A stretch of 36,982 nt of DNA from GCA-2720975 sp964467985 (GTDB lineage Bacteria; Planctomycetota; UBA1135; GCA-002686595): contig CAYXTP010000020.1 of assembly GCA_964467985.1 (NCBI GenBank), positions 1-36,982 of the forward strand. The letters run 5' to 3'. This document shows, one piece after another, positions 1 through 8,172 of the stretch (the stretch's first letter is position 1; every line of letters begins with the position of its first letter). Both the position numbers and the translations under genes were made by a program. The notes under the pieces were generated by a model, which was not told the origin of the DNA, searched no databases, and worked only from the letters and a program-made list of their open reading frames with translations.

Positions 1-128
1 AGGCCAAGGCCGCTGCTGCTTCGGCGAAGAAAGCCTGTGACGGAGCTTCCTGCGACCAGAAAGCCAAGCCCGCAGCCTCCAAGGCTGAGTGCACGAGCAA
101 GAAAGAGAAGTGCACGGTAAACGGCTGA
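1..128 (+). CDS. C-terminal end of a Lys/Ala/Cys-rich protein (partial)
   Basis: The window opens inside a reading frame whose first complete codon is at base 3 and which stops at TGA 126-128. The 41 visible residues are almost entirely Ala, Lys, Ser and Cys, with spaced Cys pairs (KACDGASCDQK, then AECTSKK and EKCTVNG). This looks like a flexible, possibly metal-binding or disordered tail; no domain can be assigned. A strong intrinsic terminator follows about 45 bases later, which supports a real gene end here. The function is unknown because the body of the protein lies outside the window. Confidence 0.6.
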   Translation, partial: AKAAAASAKKACDGASCDQKAKPAASKAECTSKKEKCTVNG

Positions 129-174
129 GACTGCTAGGCAGTTTTTCCGGCAACCTCGGAAAAGTCTGATACAA

Positions 175-210
175 GAGAGCCGGCTCCCAGGAGTCGGCTC
201 TCCTTTTTTT
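175..210 (+). terminator. Rho-independent terminator
   Basis: A 12-bp stem (175-186 with 191-202, one G-T wobble) encloses the loop CCAG and is followed by C and seven T residues (204-210). It terminates the partial Cys-rich gene just before the sulfatase at 229. It is the clearest intrinsic terminator in the window. Confidence 0.93.
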
Positions 211-228
211 GCACTCTATCCACGACCG

Positions 229-1794
229 ATGTCCAAGCTCAGACTGTTCACCAGCCAGGCGGCGCTTCTGATTATTGCCTCGTCAGCTACGGCCAGCGTG
301 GGCGCGCGCTGTGACCGGAGACCTGAACCCAAGCGACCCAACATCGTCCTGCTATACGGGGACGACCATGCCCAGAGTGCCGTGGGTTCCTATGGCTCAA
401 TCCTCTGCAAGACCCCGCGCATCGATCGGTTGGCCAGCGAGGGCATGCGCTTCACTGAGAGTTTCGTCACGAATTCGATCTGCGGCCCGGCCCGTGCAGT
501 GGTCTTGACTGGCCTTCACTCGCACCTGAACGGCAAGCGAACCAATGGTGCAGGGTTCCTCGACGACCTGCCCACGTTTGCTAAAACTCTGCAGGCTAGC
601 GGATACCAGACCGCCATGGTGGGGAAGTGGCACATCCAGTCCCCGCCCAATGGGTTCGACCACTGGAGGGTGCTTCAGGGCAGCTACTACAGTCCCACCT
701 GGAAGACGCCGGAGGGCAACACGAAGGCCTCCGGGTACTGCACGGATCTGATCACGGACGAGACCCTGCGGTGGTTGCGCGAGGAGCGTGACCCGGAAAA
801 GCCGTTCATGATCTGGGTTTCACACAAGGCAGCGCATCGCAGCTGGGAGCCGGCCACCCGTCACTTGGGTTTGTACGAGGGGCAGCGGGTTCCTGAGCCT
901 AGCTCCCTCTTTGACGACCACGACGGTCGTTCGGCCGGCGCGTCCGCGGCCCAGATGACGATTGCTCGAGACTTGTTCCCGGCCTACGACCTCAAGCTGC
1001 CAATCACCGGGGAGGGCATCCTCGACGATCGAGCCCAAGGTCATCTGAACGGCATGTCCCCGGAGCAGCTAGAAGCGTGGGAGCAGGCCTATGGTCCGCG
1101 CAACGAAGCTCTGGCCCAGGCTCAATTGACTGGCGACGAACTCGTGCGCTGGAAGTACCAGAGGTACATCAAGGACTACCTGCGTTGTCTCGCGGCCCTG
1201 GACGAAGGCGTGGGTCGAGTAGTCGATGCCCTCGATGAACTGGGCTTGGCTGAGGACACGATTGTGATTTACACCTCGGACCAGGGGTTCTTTCTGGGCG
1301 AGCATGGCTGGTATGACAAGCGTTGGATGTATGAGCCGTCCATGCGTACGCCACTCATCGTTCGATGGCCAGGCGTGACCCAAGCGGGGTCGACGAGCGA
1401 TGCGCTCGTCCAGAATTTGGATCTGGCACCGACTCTGTTGGAAATGGGGGGCGAGCAGGCTCAGCCCCAGATGCAAGGCATGAGCCTCGTTCCTCTACTT
1501 ACACAGGAGTCGGAGAGCCTGCCGCGGGAAGCGCTCTACTACCACTACCACCAGCGAGATTCGGGACGCCTTTCTCACATGGTTGAGCCCCACTACGGCG
1601 TGCGCACAAGTCGGTATAAGCTCATGTATGTCTATGGCTTGGAAACCTTTGAGCTCTACGACTTGCAGGCCGATCCGGGGGAGATGAACAACCTGTGGGG
1701 CGACGAGTCACAGAGCGTGTTGCAGGCCAAGATGTTGGCCATGCTCTCCCAGGTCCGCAAGGATTACGGCGACGAGACGGGCAAGCCGTTCTAG
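229..1794 (+). CDS. Secreted sulfatase, formylglycine type
   Basis: The 521-residue protein begins with a hydrophobic signal-like segment (about residues 10-26). It then shows the sulfatase metal-binding opening NIVLLYGDDH (D45, D46), the signature CGPAR at 85-89 followed by A..LTG, and GKWH at 132-135. Late in the protein comes a YTSDQGFFLGEHGW block followed by RTPLIVRWPG. C85 is the residue that formylglycine-generating enzymes oxidise in type I sulfatases. The family removes sulfate esters, often from sulfated polysaccharides; the N-terminal segment suggests export. The substrate cannot be told, although the layout resembles N-acetylglucosamine-6-sulfatase-like members. No Shine-Dalgarno precedes ATG 229. 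It converges on the DUF1080 gene with 21 bases between stops. Confidence 0.93.
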   Translation: MSKLRLFTSQAALLIIASSATASVGARCDRRPEPKRPNIVLLYGDDHAQSAVGSYGSILCKTPRIDRLASEGMRFTESFVTNSICGPARAVVLTGLHSHLNGKRTNGAGFLDDLPTFAKTLQASGYQTAMVGKWHIQSPPNGFDHWRVLQGSYYSPTWKTPEGNTKASGYCTDLITDETLRWLREERDPEKPFMIWVSHKAAHRSWEPATRHLGLYEGQRVPEPSSLFDDHDGRSAGASAAQMTIARDLFPAYDLKLPITGEGILDDRAQGHLNGMSPEQLEAWEQAYGPRNEALAQAQLTGDELVRWKYQRYIKDYLRCLAALDEGVGRVVDALDELGLAEDTIVIYTSDQGFFLGEHGWYDKRWMYEPSMRTPLIVRWPGVTQAGSTSDALVQNLDLAPTLLEMGGEQAQPQMQGMSLVPLLTQESESLPREALYYHYHQRDSGRLSHMVEPHYGVRTSRYKLMYVYGLETFELYDLQADPGEMNNLWGDESQSVLQAKMLAMLSQVRKDYGDETGKPF

Positions 1795-1815
1795 CCGCGA
1801 CAGATCGACGTCTCG

Positions 1816-4800
1816 CTATAGGTCCCGCAGGTACCGAAAGAGGTCGGTGATTTGCTGGGGCTCAAGGCTGTCCAACAGGCCTTCAGGCATGAGCGACAAG
1901 GAGTCAAAGCGCATGGATAGCACGTCGGCTCTTGAGAGGTTCAGGTCGGCACGGTCCTTGCGCCGCAGGAGAATGGAGTCTTCATCTTCACTGGCGAGGA
2001 ACCCTTCAAGCAGCTCGCCAGCGAGCGTCTCGATGACCAGAGTTCGATACCCCTGCTCCACGCCCGCGTTGGGCGTGACGATCGATCGCAACAGCCCTTC
2101 GACGCCCTTTGCTCCCGCGCCATCCAGCACCGGTCCAATGTCAGCTCCCTCATCGGCGACGCGGTGACACCCGAGGCAGTGCTCGCCGAAGAGTTCTCGG
2201 CCTCGTTGGCGGTCACCCTCTGCTCGCGCCAGGGTACGTACGCGGGCGAATGCAGCGGCCTCGGCTGCTGCTTGTGCTTGAGTCTGGGTAGGTGGCCCGT
2301 CGCTGATCCAGATGCCGAACTGTCCGAGATCCGAGTGGCGCTCTGAGGTGGGGAGGACCACAGCGAGGTCCTCAAAAGACTCCGAATCGAACTGCAAACG
2401 TCTTCCCTCCGCGATCTGTCGCGCCGTCCGCGCGCTCGACCACAGGCGGAAGCCCGTCAGTTCACCCTGTGTCCCAGCTCCGGGGGTCGTGCGAGCCAGG
2501 TCGAGGCCCGCGAAGACCTCTGGCATGGCGCGCTTGGAACTCTGGTCCAATTCTCCCTGTATGTAGAGGCAGAGCAGCCCGTTAGCGTCACGGGTCAGCG
2601 CCACGTGAGTCCATGTTTCGGGTTGCAAGGTCCGCTGTGACGTAATGACGTCCCCGAGTTGGGGACCGGCCCAGAGCCGGGGTCGACCGCTGGCGAAATT
2701 GAAGTCGAATCGTCCCGGCTCGCTCAGGATCCCGTCTGCGTTGGTGATGGGGCTTCGCAGCCGCACCCAGGCCTCCACGGTAAAGGGGCCGGAGATTGTG
2801 AAGTTGCTGTCCAAGTAGTCCTCTCCAGATCCCCCGAACGAGAGTGCGGGAGTCTGACTCTGGCCCCAGGATTCGCGCAGAGTGGTCAGCGCAGCGTCTT
2901 CACCCAGGTGTTGTTCGAGTCTGTCTAGTAGACGAGTGTTGAGGAGAGCCACATTCAGGTCTCCATTGCCAAGGGCAGTGAGCGTGCGTTGCGCTCCCTC
3001 GCGCTTGGTGAGCAGGGCGGAGAGCACCTCTCTCTGGTTTGCCAGTTCGAGGTAAGGCCACAGTTCCAGCACCAGCTCGAATCCCTGCTGCGTAGGGATG
3101 CGTGCCAGGGACGTGGCTGTGACTACGCGCATGCGGGACCCGGGCACGCTGGCTTGCGCCCACTCGAAGAACAAGGACGCGTCTTGATGACCCAGCTCGG
3201 CCAACGCCTCCAGGCAAGCCAGGGGGTCGTGCTCGCCCTGGTTCAGGAACCCAACCACGTCCGTCTCGAGTTCGCTCAGCCGCAGGGATCTGGCCCCACG
3301 TAGCAGCAGAGTGCGCGTCTCCTCATTGGGCTCGGACTTGACGAGCTCGCGCAGTGCCGCTGTTAGGGTAGGTTTGAGAGTCTCGACGTCCCAGCGACTC
3401 GCGTTGTCGATCACCATGCGCAGGCCAGCCAATCGAGTCGTGGGATCGCTCCACCATGAGCGCACAGTCTCGCGCAGAGTTTCGCTGTCTGCGTGTTCGC
3501 CGATCAGACCGTACTCTTCGGCAGTGGGCGCGCGGCCCGCAAGAGTGAGTTCGCGCCCGAGTCGTTCCGCACCCTCCAGGCCTCCCATGCAAAGGGCTGC
3601 CACGCAGCGCATAGGCCCGGAAAGTTCCGTCTCTCGATCCAACAGTTCGGCCAAGGCTTGAGCTCGATCCTCCAGGGCCGTGCGCACCAGGCTGCGTTCG
3701 AAGGCCCGGTCGCTGGCTGCCGCGGATCCCGGCGTTACCCCATCCTCGTCCCGAATCATGTGGAGCAACAGCCACAGCCCCTCTTGGTCGAGGGACTCCT
3801 GTGACCCCAAGCACTCGATCAGTGCTAGCCGTACACGCGGGTCGGTCTCCTCCAGAGTCCAGCCAAGAGACTCCATCCACCTGTGGGAACCCGGTGCCAA
3901 GGTCGCGCAAAGGCGCACAGCTTCTCTGCGCAGGGGCGCGTGCTCGGACTGGAATAGGGGGCGCAGCAAATGCAGATCAATGCTTCCGAGGTCTTCGAGG
4001 CACCACAGCGCCAATACGCGGGCGTCGGTTGGGAGCGAGGGATCCACAGCCATGCTGCGCAACTCAGGGCTGAGCGACAGGGCCTGCCTGTCAGCAATCT
4101 GATGCCAGGCAGCCCTAGCGCTCCACGTGTCCTGAGCCTTCAGCCAGGCCGGCAAGTCAGCATCCGACTCAGTTGTCATGTCCTGCGGAGCACGTAGCTC
4201 TTGGGACTCGTGTCGAATCCTCCAGATGCGGCTGTGCGTCTTGTCTCGATCCGGGTGATCGCGCGGAACTTCGTTGTGAGAGATGATCGGGTTGTACCAG
4301 TCCACGATGTACAGGCAGCCGTCGGGTCCGAAGTGAACGGCGATCGGGCGGAAGTTCTTATCTTCGGAGACGAGCAAGTCCCCCGCGCGAGTGAGGTCGA
4401 CACGGCTCGGGTCGTCGTCGAATCGCCTGGCAGTGATCCCCTGAATACAGCTCAAGATGGGGTTGGCCACCAAAAACGTCTGGTCCCACGGCGCTGGGAA
4501 TCCAGCGCGGTCTTGGGAGAGGGCTAGGCCGGACAAGCCTGTGCCACCCATCCGAAAGGAAGCGAGAGCAGGTCGCCAGGGCGAGTGGGGGCGTGAGCGG
4601 AGGTTGCCAATGCCCGGGTAGCTTGCCCCGTGCTCAAAGGGCACCAGCGGGTATCCCAAGTCATTGGCTTCTTGAATCCACTTGTCCCCGAGGCGATCAA
4701 TCACGAAACCCCAGATGTTGTTCAGTCCCGTGCCGACGACCTCGAAGCGGCTGCCATCCGGCCTGAAGCGGCCCACCTTGCACTTGTCGAATTGGACTAC

Positions 4801-6045
4801 AGCTCCGGTTGAAGTTTCCACACGGGATGAATTGAACGCCCCCTGAGCGAGGTAGATCCATCCGCCAGGAGCGCGCACAAAGCGGTGCGGCATGAGATGG
4901 GAGTCCTGGATGCCAAAGCCCGTGAGCACGACCTCGCGGGAGTCGGAACGGCCGTCGCCGTCCTCGTCTTTCAGCCGCAGGATGTGAGGCCCCTGACCGA
5001 TCAGCACTTCATCTCCGTTGGCGCCAGCGGTTGGCAGCAGTGCCAGGGGAATGACGAGGCCGTCGGCGAACACCCGTGGCGTCTGAGGGCCGGCCTCCCA
5101 GGGCTCGTCGAACACGAGCACCTTGTCTCGGCCACCGCGTGCGTACAGCTCTGCAGCTTCCTCGCTCTCGTTCCCATCGATGGGGTATTCGACCGCCGTG
5201 ATCGCCCACATCTTGCCCGCATCATCGAAGCCGAGGTCGACCACCTTGTTCATGGATGGTTCCGATGCCACGAGTTCGACGACAAAGCCGTCGGCGACGT
5301 GGAAGCCCGCGGCCTCCTCTGCGGCGGAGCGAATGGGGGCGCTGCCCTGATCGGCCAGTGACTGCATCTTGTCGTGCCGCCGCCAAGTCATGGCTCCCGG
5401 TGTGTCCGGCAGTGGGCGAATGTGAATAGCGCGCACCTGCACCAGTGCCTTGCCGCCACCGTGGACCTGGATACCGATCTGGCCATCGAGTGGAATCGTC
5501 AGATCCGTCTCGGTGTAGTCCAGGGCGGGCACACCGTTGACCCACGACTGAATGCGCTTGCCCTGGGCCAGGATGCGGTACTGATTCCACCCCTGGGAGT
5601 GCACGGCATCCCAGACCTCTTGCAGATTGGTCGCTTCGGACACAACGCGGTTGCGCCGGGACTCGTCGTACAGCTTGCCCCACCAGCCATCGCCGGCATC
5701 CACCTGGTAACCACTCATCTCGGGGTTGCCCTGCACCCTACGACTTCGGATCTGGACACCCGAGTTGATGAACCCCTCCGTGCCGAGCACGCGGATCTCC
5801 AACGTCAGTTCAAAATTCTGAAAGGACGCATTGCTGCAAAGGAAGGAGTTATGCGGGACGGTGGTCTCGAGTGAGCCACCGGTCAGGAGTCCGTCCTGGA
5901 CTCTCCACCAGGCTTCCTCTCCGCTTCGAACTGTCCATCCATCGAGTGTCTTGCCGTCGAAAAGGTCCAAACCATTGCCATCGTCTTGGGGGGGCGGGGC
6001 GCACAGGGCCAAGACTGCCAGAGTCGCGAACGCATTGAGGGCCAT
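1816..6045 (-). CDS. DUF1080 / PVC-type dehydrogenase / HEAT / LamG / haem-binding fusion protein
   Basis: A 1409-residue multidomain secreted protein. In order: signal-like segment (MALNAFATLAVLALCA), a DUF1080 3-keto-disaccharide hydrolase-like domain (about 25-215), a planctomycete-type membrane-bound dehydrogenase beta-propeller (about 245-640), alpha-helical HEAT-like repeats (about 650-1050), a concanavalin-like LamG domain (about 1080-1250), and a C-terminal haem domain with CLGCH at 1290-1294 and a possible distal Met at 1386 (SLMPEG). Such proteins are thought to oxidise or bind sugars outside the cytoplasm. I chose ATG 6045 over the longer frame to 6093 because a signal peptide begins there, AGGAAG lies just upstream, and it leaves 13 bases after the Dabb gene instead of an overlap. 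The two genes form an operon. Confidence 0.92.
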   Translation of the reverse strand: MALNAFATLAVLALCAPPPQDDGNGLDLFDGKTLDGWTVRSGEEAWWRVQDGLLTGGSLETTVPHNSFLCSNASFQNFELTLEIRVLGTEGFINSGVQIRSRRVQGNPEMSGYQVDAGDGWWGKLYDESRRNRVVSEATNLQEVWDAVHSQGWNQYRILAQGKRIQSWVNGVPALDYTETDLTIPLDGQIGIQVHGGGKALVQVRAIHIRPLPDTPGAMTWRRHDKMQSLADQGSAPIRSAAEEAAGFHVADGFVVELVASEPSMNKVVDLGFDDAGKMWAITAVEYPIDGNESEEAAELYARGGRDKVLVFDEPWEAGPQTPRVFADGLVIPLALLPTAGANGDEVLIGQGPHILRLKDEDGDGRSDSREVVLTGFGIQDSHLMPHRFVRAPGGWIYLAQGAFNSSRVETSTGAVVQFDKCKVGRFRPDGSRFEVVGTGLNNIWGFVIDRLGDKWIQEANDLGYPLVPFEHGASYPGIGNLRSRPHSPWRPALASFRMGGTGLSGLALSQDRAGFPAPWDQTFLVANPILSCIQGITARRFDDDPSRVDLTRAGDLLVSEDKNFRPIAVHFGPDGCLYIVDWYNPIISHNEVPRDHPDRDKTHSRIWRIRHESQELRAPQDMTTESDADLPAWLKAQDTWSARAAWHQIADRQALSLSPELRSMAVDPSLPTDARVLALWCLEDLGSIDLHLLRPLFQSEHAPLRREAVRLCATLAPGSHRWMESLGWTLEETDPRVRLALIECLGSQESLDQEGLWLLLHMIRDEDGVTPGSAAASDRAFERSLVRTALEDRAQALAELLDRETELSGPMRCVAALCMGGLEGAERLGRELTLAGRAPTAEEYGLIGEHADSETLRETVRSWWSDPTTRLAGLRMVIDNASRWDVETLKPTLTAALRELVKSEPNEETRTLLLRGARSLRLSELETDVVGFLNQGEHDPLACLEALAELGHQDASLFFEWAQASVPGSRMRVVTATSLARIPTQQGFELVLELWPYLELANQREVLSALLTKREGAQRTLTALGNGDLNVALLNTRLLDRLEQHLGEDAALTTLRESWGQSQTPALSFGGSGEDYLDSNFTISGPFTVEAWVRLRSPITNADGILSEPGRFDFNFASGRPRLWAGPQLGDVITSQRTLQPETWTHVALTRDANGLLCLYIQGELDQSSKRAMPEVFAGLDLARTTPGAGTQGELTGFRLWSSARTARQIAEGRRLQFDSESFEDLAVVLPTSERHSDLGQFGIWISDGPPTQTQAQAAAEAAAFARVRTLARAEGDRQRGRELFGEHCLGCHRVADEGADIGPVLDGAGAKGVEGLLRSIVTPNAGVEQGYRTLVIETLAGELLEGFLASEDEDSILLRRKDRADLNLSRADVLSMRFDSLSLMPEGLLDSLEPQQITDLFRYLRDL

Positions 6046-6058
6046 TGCTTCCTGCCCC

Positions 6059-6361
6059 CTAGACGTCGAAGTCGAAGACAACGACCCGTTCAAGGCGCGG
6101 GAGAATCTGGCCCTTGACCACTTCGTGATTGGGGTGTGGCAAATAGGCGTCGCGTGCTTCCGCGCTTTCGAAGGTCATCACAAAACCATGGGTGAAACCA
6201 TCGTTCATGCCCTCGGGGCTGGAGTAAGGCCCACAAAGAACTTCCTGCAGTCCTGGGATCTGACCAACCATTCCACGCAAGGACGACATGCAGGCCTCAA
6301 TCTCGTCCTGGGTGACCTCGGATTGAAACTGGAAGACACCAAGATGTTTTACCTGGGGCAA
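6059..6361 (-). CDS. Dabb-domain (stress-responsive A/B barrel) protein
   Basis: About 100 residues with the Dabb pattern: a first strand VKHLGVFQF, a helix with CMSSLRGMVGQIPG, a strand FTHGFVMTFES, then AYLPHPNHE and a final RVVVFDFDV. These small dimeric ferredoxin-like barrels are common beside sugar-related genes; the activity is unknown. An ATG at 6499 would give 146 residues, but its first 46 residues do not resemble the family and would cover the divergent methyltransferase start. TTG at 6361, preceded by GAGG at a 5-base spacing, gives a normal-length family member. It is the first gene of an operon with the DUF1080 protein, 13 bases downstream. A possible -10 (TACACT) lies at 6421-6416. 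Confidence 0.78.
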   Translation of the reverse strand: MPQVKHLGVFQFQSEVTQDEIEACMSSLRGMVGQIPGLQEVLCGPYSSPEGMNDGFTHGFVMTFESAEARDAYLPHPNHEVVKGQILPRLERVVVFDFDV

Positions 6362-6444
6362 GGGGGCCTCGCTGTGGTTGGGGACTGCAGGAATGACCTG
6401 GGCACGGGAGCGTGCAGTGTAGAGGCGTGCGGCGATTATGTGGC

Positions 6445-6450
6445 TAGAAT
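6445..6450 (+). promoter_or_regulatory. Candidate -10 box (TAGAAT) of the methyltransferase gene
   Basis: TAGAAT is followed by 7 bases and then GTG at 6458, the same spacing as TATAAT to GTG before mqnC. If real, the transcript would start at or near that GTG and ATG 6449 would lie inside the promoter. No convincing -35 hexamer is visible. Confidence 0.4.
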
Positions 6451-7381
6451 GACTGGCGTGTACCCGGCGATTTTCGAACCCAGCCCGTGCGACGGGCACC
6501 AGCTCCTGGATTCAGGAGACGGCAAGAAGCTAGAGCGGTTCGGGGATGTGACCCTGGTAAGGCCCGACCCTCAGGCACTCTGGAGTCCGCGCTTGAATTC
6601 GTCGGAATGGGATGGGGCCGATCTGAAATTCACCCGCGAATCGGATCGCGGTGGCAGTTTCCATGCCTCGGCGGCAGCTCCACCCCATGCCCGGGGCGAG
6701 CGAGCCCAATGGCGGTGTTCCCATGGGGCAGCGACCTTCTTGATTCGTCCCACCGCGTTCAAACACGTCGGGCTATTCCCCGAGCAGGCCACGAACTGGG
6801 CCCACGTTCAGGCTGCGCTCGGCTCACTAGGCAATCGGGATGGGGAGGCCCCCCGCCTGCTGAACCTGTTCGGCTACACCGGAGCGGCCAGCATCCTGGC
6901 CGCACAGTCCGGCTATTCCGTCACGCACGTGGATGCTTCCAAACACGCGATTGCCTGGACGCGGGACAACCTGGATGCAAGTGGCATGCCCGCCGATGCA
7001 TTGCGCTTGCTGTGCGATGATGCCCTCGCTTTCGCCCGGCGTGAAGGCCGACGCGGCTCACGCTACGCGGCCATCCTCCTGGATCCCCCGCATCACGGTC
7101 GCGGCCCCAAGGGCGAGAGCTGGCAATTGGAACGTGATCTCGGACCACTGCTCGCGGCGTTGGCCCCGCTGCTCGAAGAGCGGGCGCTTTGCGTGCTCTC
7201 AGCCTATGCGGTCGGTTACTCGTCCATTTCGCTGGCCCGCCTGGTGCAAGAGCATTTCGGCCTGGATGAGCGTAGCTCCCTGCAAGCGGGCGAGTTGGTT
7301 CTGAGAGAGGGCGACGGAGAGCGCGTCTTGCCTGCCGGATTGTGTGTCCGCTGGCAGAGGGGCATCGATGAAGGTGGGTGA
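6449..7381 (+). CDS. RlmI-like class I SAM-dependent RNA methyltransferase
   Basis: About 310 residues. Motifs read from the sequence (numbered from ATG 6449): an N-terminal block LLDSGDGKKLERFG..TLVRPDPQALW typical of this family, SAM motif I LLNLFGYTGAAS (138-149), the acidic strand end VDASKHAIAWTRDN, and motif IV LLDPPHHGRG (211-220). This places it with Methyltrans_SAM/RlmI-like enzymes that methylate large-subunit rRNA. The RlmI cytosine-C5 activity is only inferred, because members of this short form lack the N-terminal PUA domain of E. coli RlmI. The start may be GTG 6458 if the -10 box at 6445-6450 is used. The end overlaps the downstream pseudouridine synthase by 14 bases, suggesting coupled expression of two RNA-modifying enzymes. 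Confidence 0.85.
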   Translation: MTGVYPAIFEPSPCDGHQLLDSGDGKKLERFGDVTLVRPDPQALWSPRLNSSEWDGADLKFTRESDRGGSFHASAAAPPHARGERAQWRCSHGAATFLIRPTAFKHVGLFPEQATNWAHVQAALGSLGNRDGEAPRLLNLFGYTGAASILAAQSGYSVTHVDASKHAIAWTRDNLDASGMPADALRLLCDDALAFARREGRRGSRYAAILLDPPHHGRGPKGESWQLERDLGPLLAALAPLLEERALCVLSAYAVGYSSISLARLVQEHFGLDERSSLQAGELVLREGDGERVLPAGLCVRWQRGIDEGG

Positions 7382-8102
7382 ATCGGATAGCGACCTGCAC
7401 GTTCTCTTCAGTGACAACCATTTGCTCGTCGTGGCCAAGCCTGCGGGCGTTCCCATTGTCCCGGACTCAAGCGGGGACGAGTCTTTACTGGACATCGCCC
7501 GCCACTGGGTCGAGGTGACTTTCGAGAAACCAGGCCGGGCTTTCTTGGGTGTCGTGCACCGTCTCGACCGCCCTGTTTCGGGTGTGGTTGTCTTTGCGCG
7601 TACCTCAAAAGGGGCCGCGCGCCTTTCCTCCCAATTTGCGGGACTGGATGTGCACAAGACGTATTGGGGCATCATGGGACGTGCGCCGCGGGGCCACTCA
7701 GGAACCGTGACCCAATGGCTGCGCAAGGACCGCAAAGCCAACAGGGTGCACGTCGTGGCGCAGGGCGGCGCGGATGCACGTGAGGCAGTCACCCACTGGC
7801 GGCAACTCGACCTCGATGGTGCGCGGGCCCTGATTGAGTTCAAACCGGTGACCGGCCGTTCTCACCAGCTCAGGCTGGCTGCCAAGACTCTCGGGGCACC
7901 CTTGCTGGGAGACCTTCGTTATGGAGCAGGGAATGCCCTGCCCGACCGCAGCATCGCGTTGCACGCGCAGTGTCTGGAGTTCAATCACCCGACACGTGGT
8001 GAGGGCATGCGGTTCTCAACTCCGCCTCCTGATTCAGACGTTTGGAGCCTCCCAATCTGCTGTGAATCGCGGAAGGTGGGGGATACGGTCGAGGGCTCCT
8101 AG
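7368..8102 (+). CDS. RluA/RluD-family pseudouridine synthase
   Basis: 244 residues. It carries the catalytic motif GVVHRLDRPVSGVVVFA with the nucleophilic Asp at 67, preceded by the opening LFSDNHLLVVAKPAGVP and followed by the family's K.Y (HKTYWGIM) and the RSHQLRLAAKTLGAPLLGD block. The family isomerises uridines in rRNA or tRNA; the site modified is not evident, and there is no S4 domain. ATG 7368 is preferred to GTG 7344 because AGAGGGG sits 7 bases upstream and the family match begins right after it. The gene overlaps the methyltransferase by 14 bases. Confidence 0.9.
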   Translation: MKVGESDSDLHVLFSDNHLLVVAKPAGVPIVPDSSGDESLLDIARHWVEVTFEKPGRAFLGVVHRLDRPVSGVVVFARTSKGAARLSSQFAGLDVHKTYWGIMGRAPRGHSGTVTQWLRKDRKANRVHVVAQGGADAREAVTHWRQLDLDGARALIEFKPVTGRSHQLRLAAKTLGAPLLGDLRYGAGNALPDRSIALHAQCLEFNHPTRGEGMRFSTPPPDSDVWSLPICCESRKVGDTVEGS

Positions 8103-8172
8103 GGGCCCACATCCGTCCCTTTGAGCCGGGTAGCTGTTTCCGCGCGCCTTGGTTGCCAAGATAAGACGACCC

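Noticed and set aside
6362..6499. N-terminal extension of the Dabb protein to ATG 6499
   Set aside because: The 46 extra residues do not look like the family and would overlap the start of the divergent methyltransferase; TTG 6361 with GAGG upstream is a better start.
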